Positions 37,615 through 46,997 of a DNA stretch of 64,000 nucleotides are shown here, piece by piece. Numbering within the stretch: position 1 is the first letter of the stretch; every line of letters begins with the position of its first letter. Source of the stretch: an uncultured Caulobacterales bacterium (GTDB lineage Bacteria; Pseudomonadota; Alphaproteobacteria; Caulobacterales; Caulobacteraceae); NCBI GenBank assembly GCA_903858685.1, contig CAIOJR010000023.1, forward strand, positions 1-64,000. The letters run 5' to 3'. The translations under genes and the position numbers were made by a program. The notes below the pieces were generated by a model. That model was not told the DNA's origin, did no database searches, and was given only the letters and a program-made list of their open reading frames with translations.

Positions 37615-39237
37615 CTAGAGCGGCGCCAATCCCAAATCGTCCTGAGCCGTCCGGTCTCTCAGGTGCAGCAAGCCAATCAGAGCGGCGGCCAGCCCCAAAC
37701 CCGACCCTGCCATCAGGCAAACGGCCCCCATAAACGGATGGGTGATCGCTGACAGGGCGTGGGCGTCGAGAAAACAGCCCGCGCCATGAAGCGAATAATG
37801 CTTGTCCAGCCCCAGTTTGGCGGCGCAACCACTGAACATGGACAGCTGGAACGCCCAGGCCGCGCAGGTATAGACCACCGTCGCCCCGCACAGGGCGCTC
37901 AACAATATCGGGCGGCGCCAGCCGATCGCCACGGCGAGTCCCAGCGGTCCCGCCAGGATGTGAAAATACCAGCCCGGCGTCATCGCCGCCGCTCCCGCCA
38001 TCCAGGCGAGGTTGTGGTAGACGAGTCCGGCCGTCATAGGCGCCGCTAGGACCAAGGGCGCCCAAACAACAAGTTGCGCGCCGACGCCCGAATAGGCCTC
38101 TCCGATCCTTCCTGTCACTGTCCGCGCATAATCAAACAGGGTCACACCCAAAAGACCCAGAGGCGCGATCAGGCATATTTCCGGCAATCGGGCCAAAGAC
38201 CAGGTTCCCGCCCAGGCGAAGGTGGCGGGTATGGCCGCGAGACCTCGCCCAAACTCCAGCAGCGAAAATTGCGCTGCAACGCGGGCCATGCCGCCCGCCT
38301 GATTGAGCCGAATAAACTCGTCTGCACCCACCAAAGAGCCTGTTTGCACTTGCTTTTGCACATACCACCAACCCCCAAACGCCGCAGCCAGGGCGCAGGT
38401 GACCACAAGATCGACCAGTGACGCGACACGACGGATATAGACCCAGCGCGCCAGCAACAGGGCGACAAACCCGGCGCCCAGCGGGACAAAGAACGCCTTG
38501 GTCAGGAGCCCAGCTCCCAGCAAAACCCCCAGGGTCGCCGCCCACATCCATGACGCGCCTGATCGCAACAACTGCAGCAGAACAAACCAGGCCGCCCCGA
38601 TAAGCAACAGACACAGACTGTCATTGCCCAGCCGTGCAAATTCCGGAAAAAATTGGGGAAACAGGAAGGGCCAGGCGGCGCTGACCGGTCCGACCCACAA
38701 GTAGAGGGGTGATTTCACCGCCTTCGCCCATCGGACATTGGCCCAGACGCCCAGCACATAGCCCACAAAGGCCATGGCGAACGAGAAGAGACGCAACCCC
38801 AGAAAATGGTCGACCCAGCCCATCCTGGACGTTGCACGCAGCATCGGAACGACCAGGGCGTAATATAGCGGCGGGTGCTGGGCTTGCCAGTTCAGGGTAT
38901 GACCTGGCGCATATCGGCCGGGTCCGCCCAGATTGGCAGGGGATCCGGCGGCGCGGTACGACCTGTAGGTCACACGGCCAGTGGCCTCAAAGGGCGGCGC
39001 CTCGCCATATCTCATCGGACCCGGATAGGCGTCCACATCGCGGCTCAGTCGATCCAGGCCATACCGCGGCGCAGAGCCTGTGTCCGACAGTTGCTGCAGA
39101 TAGGACCAGTGAGCCGTCTCATCAAAGCCCTCCCATGGCGGCGACAAGGCCAGAAAGGCCAGACCGACAAACCAGACGCTCAAGACCAGCAACGCCGTCA
39201 TCGAAACGGATCGGGCCTGCGCTCTGTCGTCGGTCAT
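37615..39237 (-). CDS. multi-pass membrane protein, DUF2142/GT-C glycosyltransferase-like
   Basis: 540 aa, many TM segments; first extracytoplasmic loop 'PPWEGFDETAHWSYLQQLSDTGSAPRYG' with acidic motif. Confidence 0.6.
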   Translation of the reverse strand: MTDDRAQARSVSMTALLVLSVWFVGLAFLALSPPWEGFDETAHWSYLQQLSDTGSAPRYGLDRLSRDVDAYPGPMRYGEAPPFEATGRVTYRSYRAAGSPANLGGPGRYAPGHTLNWQAQHPPLYYALVVPMLRATSRMGWVDHFLGLRLFSFAMAFVGYVLGVWANVRWAKAVKSPLYLWVGPVSAAWPFLFPQFFPEFARLGNDSLCLLLIGAAWFVLLQLLRSGASWMWAATLGVLLGAGLLTKAFFVPLGAGFVALLLARWVYIRRVASLVDLVVTCALAAAFGGWWYVQKQVQTGSLVGADEFIRLNQAGGMARVAAQFSLLEFGRGLAAIPATFAWAGTWSLARLPEICLIAPLGLLGVTLFDYARTVTGRIGEAYSGVGAQLVVWAPLVLAAPMTAGLVYHNLAWMAGAAAMTPGWYFHILAGPLGLAVAIGWRRPILLSALCGATVVYTCAAWAFQLSMFSGCAAKLGLDKHYSLHGAGCFLDAHALSAITHPFMGAVCLMAGSGLGLAAALIGLLHLRDRTAQDDLGLAPL

Positions 39238-39423
39238 GTCGTGGTCCCCGCGTCTAGGTCTCAGCCTAGGTCACACACACTGATGCGACGTTGCAAGCCC
39301 AGGCGCGATCCACGCCTGCGAACGGCGATCTTGTCAGACGGGTGGCGGGCCCGTCCGGTTTGAAAAACAGATCAGTTGTCTGCCCGCAATTTCTAAAATA
39401 CAGCTTATTAGAGAATTAATACG

Positions 39424-40653
39424 GTGGATATAAAGCCTGGGATTATGCCACACGACTCGTTCATAAGAAGCTTTCGCGGCCCCCGGGACCTTCAGGAGAT
39501 GATCAAAACCGCCTCCGCCACGCGGATGCTCAACCTGCATCAGCTGTGGCGCGACGGGCTTACCGATCCGGACTACAAGGCCAGGCCGTTCTTTGGCCAT
39601 CCGATCCTGAACCGCTCCATTCTGATGAAGCACAATATCCGGGCGGGGGACGAACTGTCGGCCTCGACGAAGCAACCGGGCGCCACCAAGCTCATGCTGC
39701 CGCTCGATATTCACGACCTGACCATTGGGGCGCAATATCTGCTCGTCGGGCAACCCAATTTCACCAGGCAACTCGTCAGGAGCCTGGACTATGCGAATCT
39801 ACCGCTGGAGCGCGATTTGCGTCTGATCCAGATGCTCGATCGACTGCCGACCCTGGACCCGTTTCTTCTGCAGCAGATGGTCCTCCACTACGGGTTCGAC
39901 ATAGCAAACTGCTATTTTCAGATGGGTCAGGCGGATGTCGACACCATGGCCAAATTCATCGTGTCGGAGATCGAACCTCTGGTGGGGCTGTGCTTTGGGC
40001 TATCGCTCAGTTCGTCGGGGCATATCACCAAATTCGCCAATCTGATCATGTCCAATCAGGATAATGAACATGCGACGACCATTCTGCGTCACGGTCTGCG
40101 AATGACGCCGTCGGAGTTTTCGCAGGCGATCTTCGCCTGGAAGGCTCTTCTCTACTACAAATCGCGGATGGATAATCTCGCGCCGCAGGTCCGCTCCACG
40201 GCGATGGCGATGGCGCAACTTCTGCCGGATCGAAAGGCGGGCGCCGACATGCGCCGGGTCTTCGAAAAGGCCCGTGGACGCATTACCGAAGCGATGATCG
40301 GCGCCTGGAACCAATCGCGCAACATCGTGGCCGAGTATGAGTCAGTCTATCAGGAGATGGTTTCGGGCGGACGACTGGGCGCGTTCCGCGCCTATCTGAT
40401 TCGGGCGCCCGACCTGTTCATATCCCTCGGCGAACAGGTCGGAAGGCTGGATCAGATTTGCCGTATCTGGCTGGACGAGATCCAGCCTCAGTGTCACGCC
40501 CTGCCTGTCGACGACATGTGCAACCTTCTGCTGGATCTGGACGCGACCATGGCGCAGAGACGGCCATCGACAATTGCGACCCCCGCGTCAAAGGGTGAAC
40601 CTTCGACCGCGGCGTCCAACATTTTCCGCATCGCCGCGCCGGCCGAGGCCTGA
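39424..40653 (+). CDS. hypothetical protein (orphan, mostly helical), GTG start uncertain
   Basis: 409 aa continuous ORF; in-frame ATG at 39445 possible; no family recognised. Confidence 0.65.
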   Translation: MDIKPGIMPHDSFIRSFRGPRDLQEMIKTASATRMLNLHQLWRDGLTDPDYKARPFFGHPILNRSILMKHNIRAGDELSASTKQPGATKLMLPLDIHDLTIGAQYLLVGQPNFTRQLVRSLDYANLPLERDLRLIQMLDRLPTLDPFLLQQMVLHYGFDIANCYFQMGQADVDTMAKFIVSEIEPLVGLCFGLSLSSSGHITKFANLIMSNQDNEHATTILRHGLRMTPSEFSQAIFAWKALLYYKSRMDNLAPQVRSTAMAMAQLLPDRKAGADMRRVFEKARGRITEAMIGAWNQSRNIVAEYESVYQEMVSGGRLGAFRAYLIRAPDLFISLGEQVGRLDQICRIWLDEIQPQCHALPVDDMCNLLLDLDATMAQRRPSTIATPASKGEPSTAASNIFRIAAPAEA

Positions 40654-40682
40654 CTTGACTGCCCGGTGGGCTGGATACTGGG

Positions 40683-42041
40683 TCAGGCGGGGTCTTCGAG
40701 ACTGAAGCTCTGCGACTGTTCATCATAGGCGAACAACTCGGCATAACGGCCCCAGTCAATCACCGCCGCCAGGGTTTCCTCCGCGAATTCCTCGGACATG
40801 AAGTCCTCAAGCTCTTCAGAGAACCGACGATAGGGGGCTCGGTGGCTCGACCGCTCGTCCAGCACACGGCGGATCATGGCGGCGATCGGCACATGGGCGG
40901 ACAGATGTTCGCGGAACAGCTTCTTGCGCGTATCGACATCGCCGTCGACGAAGGTTCGGCCCATCTCGGTCAGGCGAATATCCCCATGGGCGACATCTGC
41001 GAAATGCAAAAGTTGCAGCGTTTCGGCAAGGGGGAACAGCTCATCGACCTCCATGGTCAATTCATCGGCGATCTCGGGTAGGTCCGCCTTGCCGTCAAAG
41101 GGCGGTTGCAACAGGGCCTCCATGAGGCCCGCCAACAGGTTGGTGGACACGTGAGGCAGGGTCATGCCCATGCCGCCGCCCGGCTGTTCTGCGCCGGGGC
41201 GCATCTGTTCCGCGCGCAGCTTGGGATCCGTCGGGTTCGTCATCCGGCCATAAATATCGTCGACCAACTGGCGAAAGGCGGGCTCGGACCGATTGCGGGG
41301 ATGGGGCAGGTCGATCTTGATCTCTGCCGCGATCCGCCCCGGATTGGAGGCGAAGATCACAACCCGGTCGCACATCAGCACGGCCTCCTCGATATTGTGG
41401 GTCACCAGCAGTATCGAACGGAGCGGCAGGCGTCCCTCCACCCACAGGTCGATCAGGTCGGTCCGCAAGGTTTCGGCGGTCAGCACATCGAGGGCCGAAA
41501 AGGGTTCGTCCATCAGCAACAGTTGCGGATGCACGACCAGACCGCGGGCAAATCCCACACGCTGGCGCATGCCGCCGGACAGCTCCTTGGGATAGGCGTT
41601 TTCGAAACCATCCAGCCCGATCAGGTCGATGGCTTCAAGCGACCGCTGCCGACGCTCCGCCGCCGGCACGCCCAGCGGCTCCAGGCCGATCTCCACATTT
41701 TCCAGCACGGTGAGCCATGGAAACAGGGCAAAACTCTGGAACACCATGGCGATGCCCTTGGGCGGCCCGTCTATCGGCTTGCCCAGCCAGGTCACTTCCC
41801 CGCCGCGCGGTCGCACCAGACCGGCGACAATGCGCAACAGGGATGACTTCCCGGACCCGGAACGTCCCAAAAGCCCGACAATCTCGCCTTCGCGCAGTTG
41901 CAGATTCACATTGTCGAGCACCAGCAGGGTGCTGGATCCGCCCTTGGAATAGGCCTGGCGGATACCGCGCACATCCAGCATCACCTCTCCGGGTTGGGGC
42001 CGAAGCGGGGGGAGCGGCGTCGGATTGGGGGTGGTGAGCAT
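40683..42041 (-). CDS. ABC transporter ATP-binding protein (nitrate/sulfonate type) with C-terminal AAA-associated domain
   Basis: 'GLLGRSGSGKSSLLRIVAGL', 'LSGGMRQRVGFARGLVVHPQLLLMDEPFSALD'; extra C-term 'ELFPLAETLQLLHFADVAHGDIRLTEMGRTFVDGDVDTRKKLFREHL'. Confidence 0.92.
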   Translation of the reverse strand: MLTTPNPTPLPPLRPQPGEVMLDVRGIRQAYSKGGSSTLLVLDNVNLQLREGEIVGLLGRSGSGKSSLLRIVAGLVRPRGGEVTWLGKPIDGPPKGIAMVFQSFALFPWLTVLENVEIGLEPLGVPAAERRQRSLEAIDLIGLDGFENAYPKELSGGMRQRVGFARGLVVHPQLLLMDEPFSALDVLTAETLRTDLIDLWVEGRLPLRSILLVTHNIEEAVLMCDRVVIFASNPGRIAAEIKIDLPHPRNRSEPAFRQLVDDIYGRMTNPTDPKLRAEQMRPGAEQPGGGMGMTLPHVSTNLLAGLMEALLQPPFDGKADLPEIADELTMEVDELFPLAETLQLLHFADVAHGDIRLTEMGRTFVDGDVDTRKKLFREHLSAHVPIAAMIRRVLDERSSHRAPYRRFSEELEDFMSEEFAEETLAAVIDWGRYAELFAYDEQSQSFSLEDPA

Positions 42042-42058
42042 AGGGACCCTCCAGTCGT

Positions 42059-43798
42059 CTAGTTCAACGCCGTGCGACGCGCGGCGAAGTCGAACAGGGG
42101 CCGCCACAGCAGCCGGTTGAACAGCACCACAAAGATGCTCATGACAATCGCGCCCAATATGCTGCGCTGCATGTCGCCCTTGTTCATGGCGTCGCCGATA
42201 TAGGCGCCAAGACCATGCGCCTCCAGCCGCTTATCGCCCCAGGTGACGACTTCAGCAACGATCGAGGCGTTCCAGGCGCCGCCGGACGCGGTGATGGCCC
42301 CCGTCACGAAATAGGGGAATACAGCGGGCAGGGCGACCTTGCGCCACCAGTTCCAGCCCCGAACCCTGAAGCTGTCGGCCGCCTCCAGCAGGTCATTCGG
42401 AATGGCGGTGGCGCCGGCTATGACATTGAACAGGATATACCACTGGGTGCCCAAGATGATCAGGGGCGACAGCCAGATATCGGCGTTGCCGTGATATTTG
42501 GCGATCAGGAACACCGCCACCGGAAAGAGGAGATTGGACGGGAAGGCCGCCAGAAACTGTGCGATCGGCTGGACCGTCTCCGCCCATTTTGGACGCAGGC
42601 CGATCCAGACGCCGACCGGCACCCAGACCAGGCTGGCCAGGGCGATCAGAACCAGGACCCGGGTCAGGGTCAAAAGGCCAAGACCAAAGACGAGGGCCAC
42701 ATCGGCCAGGCCGACGGACTTGCTGAGATATATGACCGCCTGCCAGGCCGTCCAGACACCGGCGCCCGAGATCATGGCGAACCAGACATAGTCCGTGGTT
42801 CGGCTTTCCCAGGCACGGGTCACCACCACCGAAGGACGGAACGGACGGCCCAGTCGCAACCGCACCACAGCGCTGGGCAGGGCGAACAGGGGTGCAAAGA
42901 CCCGTTGCGCCAGACGCGCCCGCTGGAAAAAATCAAGCAGCCAGGAATTGGCCTCTGGCCCGTCGGAGGCCGACAACTCCACCCGGAACTTCTGAGACCA
43001 GGCGACCAGGGGCCGGAACAGGAGCTGGTCATAGATGAGGATGACCACCAGCATGGTCAGCACCGCCCAGCCGATCGCGCCGAGGTCTTCATGCAAAAGC
43101 GCGGCGTTCACATAGGCCCCGACGCCCGGCAAGGTGATGCTGTTGGCGCCCACCGTAAAGGCCTCGGACGCCACGACAAAGAACCAGGCCCCCGACATGG
43201 ACATCATGGCGTTCCAGATCAGGCCGGGCGCGGCGAAGGGCACCTCTAGCGTCCAGAACCGCCGCCAGCCGCCCAGCCTCAGACTGTCGGACACGTCGGA
43301 CAGGTCTTTAGGCACCGTCTTGAGCGACTGGTAGAAGCTGAACGTCATGTTCCAGGCCTGGGCCGTGAAAATGGTGAAGACCGAGCATAGCTCCTCGCCC
43401 ATCACCGAACCCGGAAACAGCTTCAGGAAAAAGACCAGGGTCACCGTAATGAAGGTGAAGACGGGCAGGGATTGCAGAATATCCAGGATCGGGATCAGCA
43501 CCATTTCGGCGCGACGGCTCTTCTGGGCCAGGGTGCCGTAAACAAGCGTGAAAATCAGCGAACAGATAATGCCGGCGAGCATGCGCAATATCGTGCGCAA
43601 GGCATAATAGGGCAGCATTCGCGGGTCGAGCGAGATCGGCGTGCGCTGCACCACAGCCAGCGGCTGGATCGTCTCATGGCCGCCAAAGGCGATCAACGCC
43701 ACCACGCCCAGCACCAGAGCGAAGATCAGCGTATCCCAGATTGACGGGACATATCGCCAGGGCCGGATTGCCGTCAAAGACGGGTGATGCACGGTCAT
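42059..43798 (-). CDS. ABC transporter permease, duplicated BPD domains in one polypeptide
   Basis: 579 aa; two halves each with a BPD-type loop ('SLRLGGWRRFWTLEVPFAAPGLIW' and 'SFRVRGWNWWRKVALPAVFPYFV'). Confidence 0.92.
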   Translation of the reverse strand: MTVHHPSLTAIRPWRYVPSIWDTLIFALVLGVVALIAFGGHETIQPLAVVQRTPISLDPRMLPYYALRTILRMLAGIICSLIFTLVYGTLAQKSRRAEMVLIPILDILQSLPVFTFITVTLVFFLKLFPGSVMGEELCSVFTIFTAQAWNMTFSFYQSLKTVPKDLSDVSDSLRLGGWRRFWTLEVPFAAPGLIWNAMMSMSGAWFFVVASEAFTVGANSITLPGVGAYVNAALLHEDLGAIGWAVLTMLVVILIYDQLLFRPLVAWSQKFRVELSASDGPEANSWLLDFFQRARLAQRVFAPLFALPSAVVRLRLGRPFRPSVVVTRAWESRTTDYVWFAMISGAGVWTAWQAVIYLSKSVGLADVALVFGLGLLTLTRVLVLIALASLVWVPVGVWIGLRPKWAETVQPIAQFLAAFPSNLLFPVAVFLIAKYHGNADIWLSPLIILGTQWYILFNVIAGATAIPNDLLEAADSFRVRGWNWWRKVALPAVFPYFVTGAITASGGAWNASIVAEVVTWGDKRLEAHGLGAYIGDAMNKGDMQRSILGAIVMSIFVVLFNRLLWRPLFDFAARRTALN

Positions 43799-43919
43799 GG
43801 ACCCCCCTCGGACGGGCTGCGGGCGCGGTTTGCGCTCGCCCCTTACAGGTCAGGGGCGAGCTTCGCAATGGGGGGATTCAAGACAGTTTTCTGACGGTGT
43901 CTCGCTGCGGGGCCGCAGT

Positions 43920-44609
43920 TCAGAAATCCAGGTCGTCATAATGCGATGCTGGCTGCAATCCGGGATACCGATCATTCAACAAGGGACGAAAACACGGACG
44001 GGATTTCATCTTGGAATACCAGAGCCGCGTTGCTGGAAAATCCTCCCAGGGAACCTCGCCAAAATAGTCCACGACCGACAGATGAGCGCCCCCGGCGATA
44101 TCGGCCAGGCTCATTCGGGCCCCCGCCAGCCAATCCCTGTTGTTGAGCAGGCCCTCCAGATGGGTCAAATGCGCCCGCAAGGCCTGGCGTCCGGCACGAA
44201 GAGCGGTCAGATCCGGTGCGCCCAGGCCCAGGAGACGCTTCTCCATCTTTTCATGCAGCACAAGGCTGTTCACTTCATAGTCGAACTTGCGGTCGAACCA
44301 ATGGAGCAGCCGCCGCGCCTCCACCCGTTCCGCCACATCATGATTGGAAAGAAGGGCCGGATCCGCATAGCGCTCGTCCAGATATTCCAGAATGGCGCGG
44401 CTTTCGCAGACCACCAGCCGCTCGCCAGGACGCAGCTCCACCAGAACCGGCGGGAGTCCACTGGGATTGAGCGCGGCGAGTGTCTCTGGCTGCTCCCAGT
44501 AGCGCTCCGCCACCTCGGTGAAGCGGAGCCGTTTTTCACCCAGCACGAGGCGCACTTCCCGCGAAAAGGGGTCAAGCGGAAAGTGGTGCAGGGTGCGGTC
44601 TACGGACAT
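43920..44609 (-). CDS. glutathione S-transferase family protein
   Basis: 'LHHFPLDPFSREVRLVLGEKRLRFTEVAERYWEQPETLAALNPSGLPPVLVE...VCESRAILEYLDERY'. Confidence 0.9.
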   Translation of the reverse strand: MSVDRTLHHFPLDPFSREVRLVLGEKRLRFTEVAERYWEQPETLAALNPSGLPPVLVELRPGERLVVCESRAILEYLDERYADPALLSNHDVAERVEARRLLHWFDRKFDYEVNSLVLHEKMEKRLLGLGAPDLTALRAGRQALRAHLTHLEGLLNNRDWLAGARMSLADIAGGAHLSVVDYFGEVPWEDFPATRLWYSKMKSRPCFRPLLNDRYPGLQPASHYDDLDF

Positions 44610-44805
44610 GACTGGGCCAGAAAGCTCAAAACAGGATCATCCCCCAATTTCCGCACGCCCGACAAAGGTCGATGGCGGGGCGATCATCAAGGGATGGACC
44701 GGTCCCTTCTGCGCGGGCAGGCGTTAAGGGGCCGTTTACTGCGAGACAATGGCGAAGATCCTGTCTGGCGAACAGGTTCAACCATTGACCCGACCCCGCC
44801 AATGC

Positions 44806-46101
44806 TCAGACGGGAATGGCCAGACACCGGCCTGCGTCCGACCCTGTGATGCGGAACCTTGCGGACGCGCCCGCGGGGCATTCGCCCGTGAAGGCGATTT
44901 CGGTAAAGTCCGGCGCGCGGGCGACCCCGTCACGCTCGACCAGAGCGTCTATCGTTGATCCGATCTTGGCGTCCAGGTGCCGCTTCAGGGCGGCGACGCC
45001 GGCTGCCCGCAACCGTTCCGCCCTGTCGCGGATCAGTCGGCGATCAAGCTGCGGCATGCGCGCCGCGGGCGTTCCGGGTCGGGGGCTGAACGGAAAGGCG
45101 TGGACATAGGCGAGCCCGGCCGCCTCCACCAGCGACAAGGTATTCTGGAACATCTCTTCGGTTTCGGTCGGAAAGCCGGCGATCAGGTCCGCGCCAAAGG
45201 CCGTTTCAGGCCGGACGGCCCGCACGCTGGCGACCAGGGCCAAGGCGTCGGCGCGGCTGTGACGGCGCTTCATGCGCTTGAGGATCATGTCGTCGCCCGC
45301 CTGAAGGGAGAGATGAAGGTGCGGCGCCAACCGCGCCTCTCGCGCCAGACACTGCAACAGGTCCGGATCGATCTCGGCGGCGTCGATCGAAGAGAGCCTC
45401 AGGCGAGGCAATTCAGGCGCCAGCTTCAGGATCCGCGCCACCAGCTGGCCCAAGGTGGGCTGACCCGGCAGGTCCTGGCCCCACGCCGTAATGTCGACCC
45501 CGGTCAGCACGACTTCGCCCAGGCCCTGCGCCGCCAGGCGCCGAACGCTGTCCACAACCTCGCCAGCGGGCGCCGAACGGCTGGCGCCGCGACCAAAGGG
45601 GATGATGCAGAATGTGCAGCGATGGTCGCAGCCGTTCTGAACCTCGACATAGGCCCGTGCGCGCGCTGAAACGGCGTCCGTCATGTGGGCGGCGGTCTCT
45701 GTCAGGCTCTGTACGTCATTGATGCGCACGCGCTGCTCAAGGGCCTCGACCCTATAGGCGCCCGGCGCGCTTTTCAGACCGTTGCCAATCACCGCGTCCA
45801 CCTCGACCATGCGGGCAAAGGCGTCGGGATCAATCTGGGCGGCGCAGCCCGTGACGATGAGCCGGGCGTCCGGCCGGGCCCGACGGGCCCTGCGTATGGC
45901 CTGCCTCGCCTGACGCACGGCCTCGTTGGTGACGGCGCAGGTATTGAAAATGACAGCGTCCGTCAGCCCGTCGGCGCGCGCCCGGGCCAGCGCCTGATCG
46001 CTCTCATAGGCGTTGAGGCGACAGCCGAAGGTCACAACCTCCAGCCCATCCTCGACCGCGCGTCCGGCCCCTGGCGGCAGGCTTTCGTCTTCCATGGTCA
46101 C
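44806..46101 (-). CDS. mtaB: tRNA (t6A37) methylthiotransferase MtaB
   Basis: 'VVTFGCRLNAYESD', radical SAM 'VQNGCDHRCTFCIIPFGRGASRS', 'VLTGVDITAWGQDLP'. Confidence 0.94.
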   Translation of the reverse strand: MTMEDESLPPGAGRAVEDGLEVVTFGCRLNAYESDQALARARADGLTDAVIFNTCAVTNEAVRQARQAIRRARRARPDARLIVTGCAAQIDPDAFARMVEVDAVIGNGLKSAPGAYRVEALEQRVRINDVQSLTETAAHMTDAVSARARAYVEVQNGCDHRCTFCIIPFGRGASRSAPAGEVVDSVRRLAAQGLGEVVLTGVDITAWGQDLPGQPTLGQLVARILKLAPELPRLRLSSIDAAEIDPDLLQCLAREARLAPHLHLSLQAGDDMILKRMKRRHSRADALALVASVRAVRPETAFGADLIAGFPTETEEMFQNTLSLVEAAGLAYVHAFPFSPRPGTPAARMPQLDRRLIRDRAERLRAAGVAALKRHLDAKIGSTIDALVERDGVARAPDFTEIAFTGECPAGASARFRITGSDAGRCLAIPV

Positions 46102-46931
46102 GGAAGGCGGCCCGTATATTCAACCGCGACGTCGCCCGTCATCAGGACATGGCCGTCCTCGGCGCGCCAGTCAATCTCGAGCTCTCCGCCATCCATCACG
46201 ATGGTCGCCTTGCGTTCTGTCAGGCCGCGCCGATGCGCCGCCACCAGAGCTGCGCAGGCGCCCGTCCCGCAGGCCCTGGTCACGCCCACCCCACGCTCCC
46301 AGACCCGAAATCGGATACGATCGGCGGCAAGGATCTGGGCGAAGCCAACATTGACGCCCTCGGGAAACAGCATATGCCGCTCGATCATCGGCCCCACCTC
46401 CGTCACTGGCGCAGTGGCGATGTCGGAGACGAAAAAAATGACGTGTGGGTTGCCCATATTCACGCATCCGGGCGTATGGAGGACCGGCGCATCAATCGGC
46501 CCGACCTGCAATTCGATACCCCGGGTGTCCATTTCCTCTGACAGCGGGATCTGCGCCCAGCCAAGGCGCGGTGCGCCCATGTCGACCGTGACCCGGTCCA
46601 AGTCGGAACTGGTCGCCTTCAATTGGCCGGCCAGGGTGTCGATCAACACCGAGTCGCGACCCGACGCCTTGAGCAACAGCCACCCGACACAGCGGGTGGC
46701 GTTGCCGCACGCCGCCACCTCGTCGCCGTCAGCGTTCCAGATACGCATGAAGGCGTCGCCGTCCACCGAAGGCTCGACGGCGATGAGTTGGTCGCAGCCA
46801 ATGCCGGTCTCGCGGTTGGCAAGGGCGCGCACCATCGCTGTATCCGGTCGAAATGGCCCGGAGTCGCCGCGGGCCTCGACAACGATAAAATCATTGCCCA
46901 GCCCGTTCATCTTCAGAAACGGTCGCGTCAT
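46098..46931 (-). CDS. dapF: diaminopimelate epimerase
   Basis: 'FLKMNGLGNDFIVVEAR', catalytic Cys motifs 'ACGNATRC' and 'ACGTGACA'. Confidence 0.97.
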   Translation of the reverse strand: MTRPFLKMNGLGNDFIVVEARGDSGPFRPDTAMVRALANRETGIGCDQLIAVEPSVDGDAFMRIWNADGDEVAACGNATRCVGWLLLKASGRDSVLIDTLAGQLKATSSDLDRVTVDMGAPRLGWAQIPLSEEMDTRGIELQVGPIDAPVLHTPGCVNMGNPHVIFFVSDIATAPVTEVGPMIERHMLFPEGVNVGFAQILAADRIRFRVWERGVGVTRACGTGACAALVAAHRRGLTERKATIVMDGGELEIDWRAEDGHVLMTGDVAVEYTGRLP

Positions 46932-46997
46932 GGCCCGATCATATAGGGCAAATGAGGGCCAAAAGCACCCTCGCCTCCCCGAAAAGCCGCAATGGCC

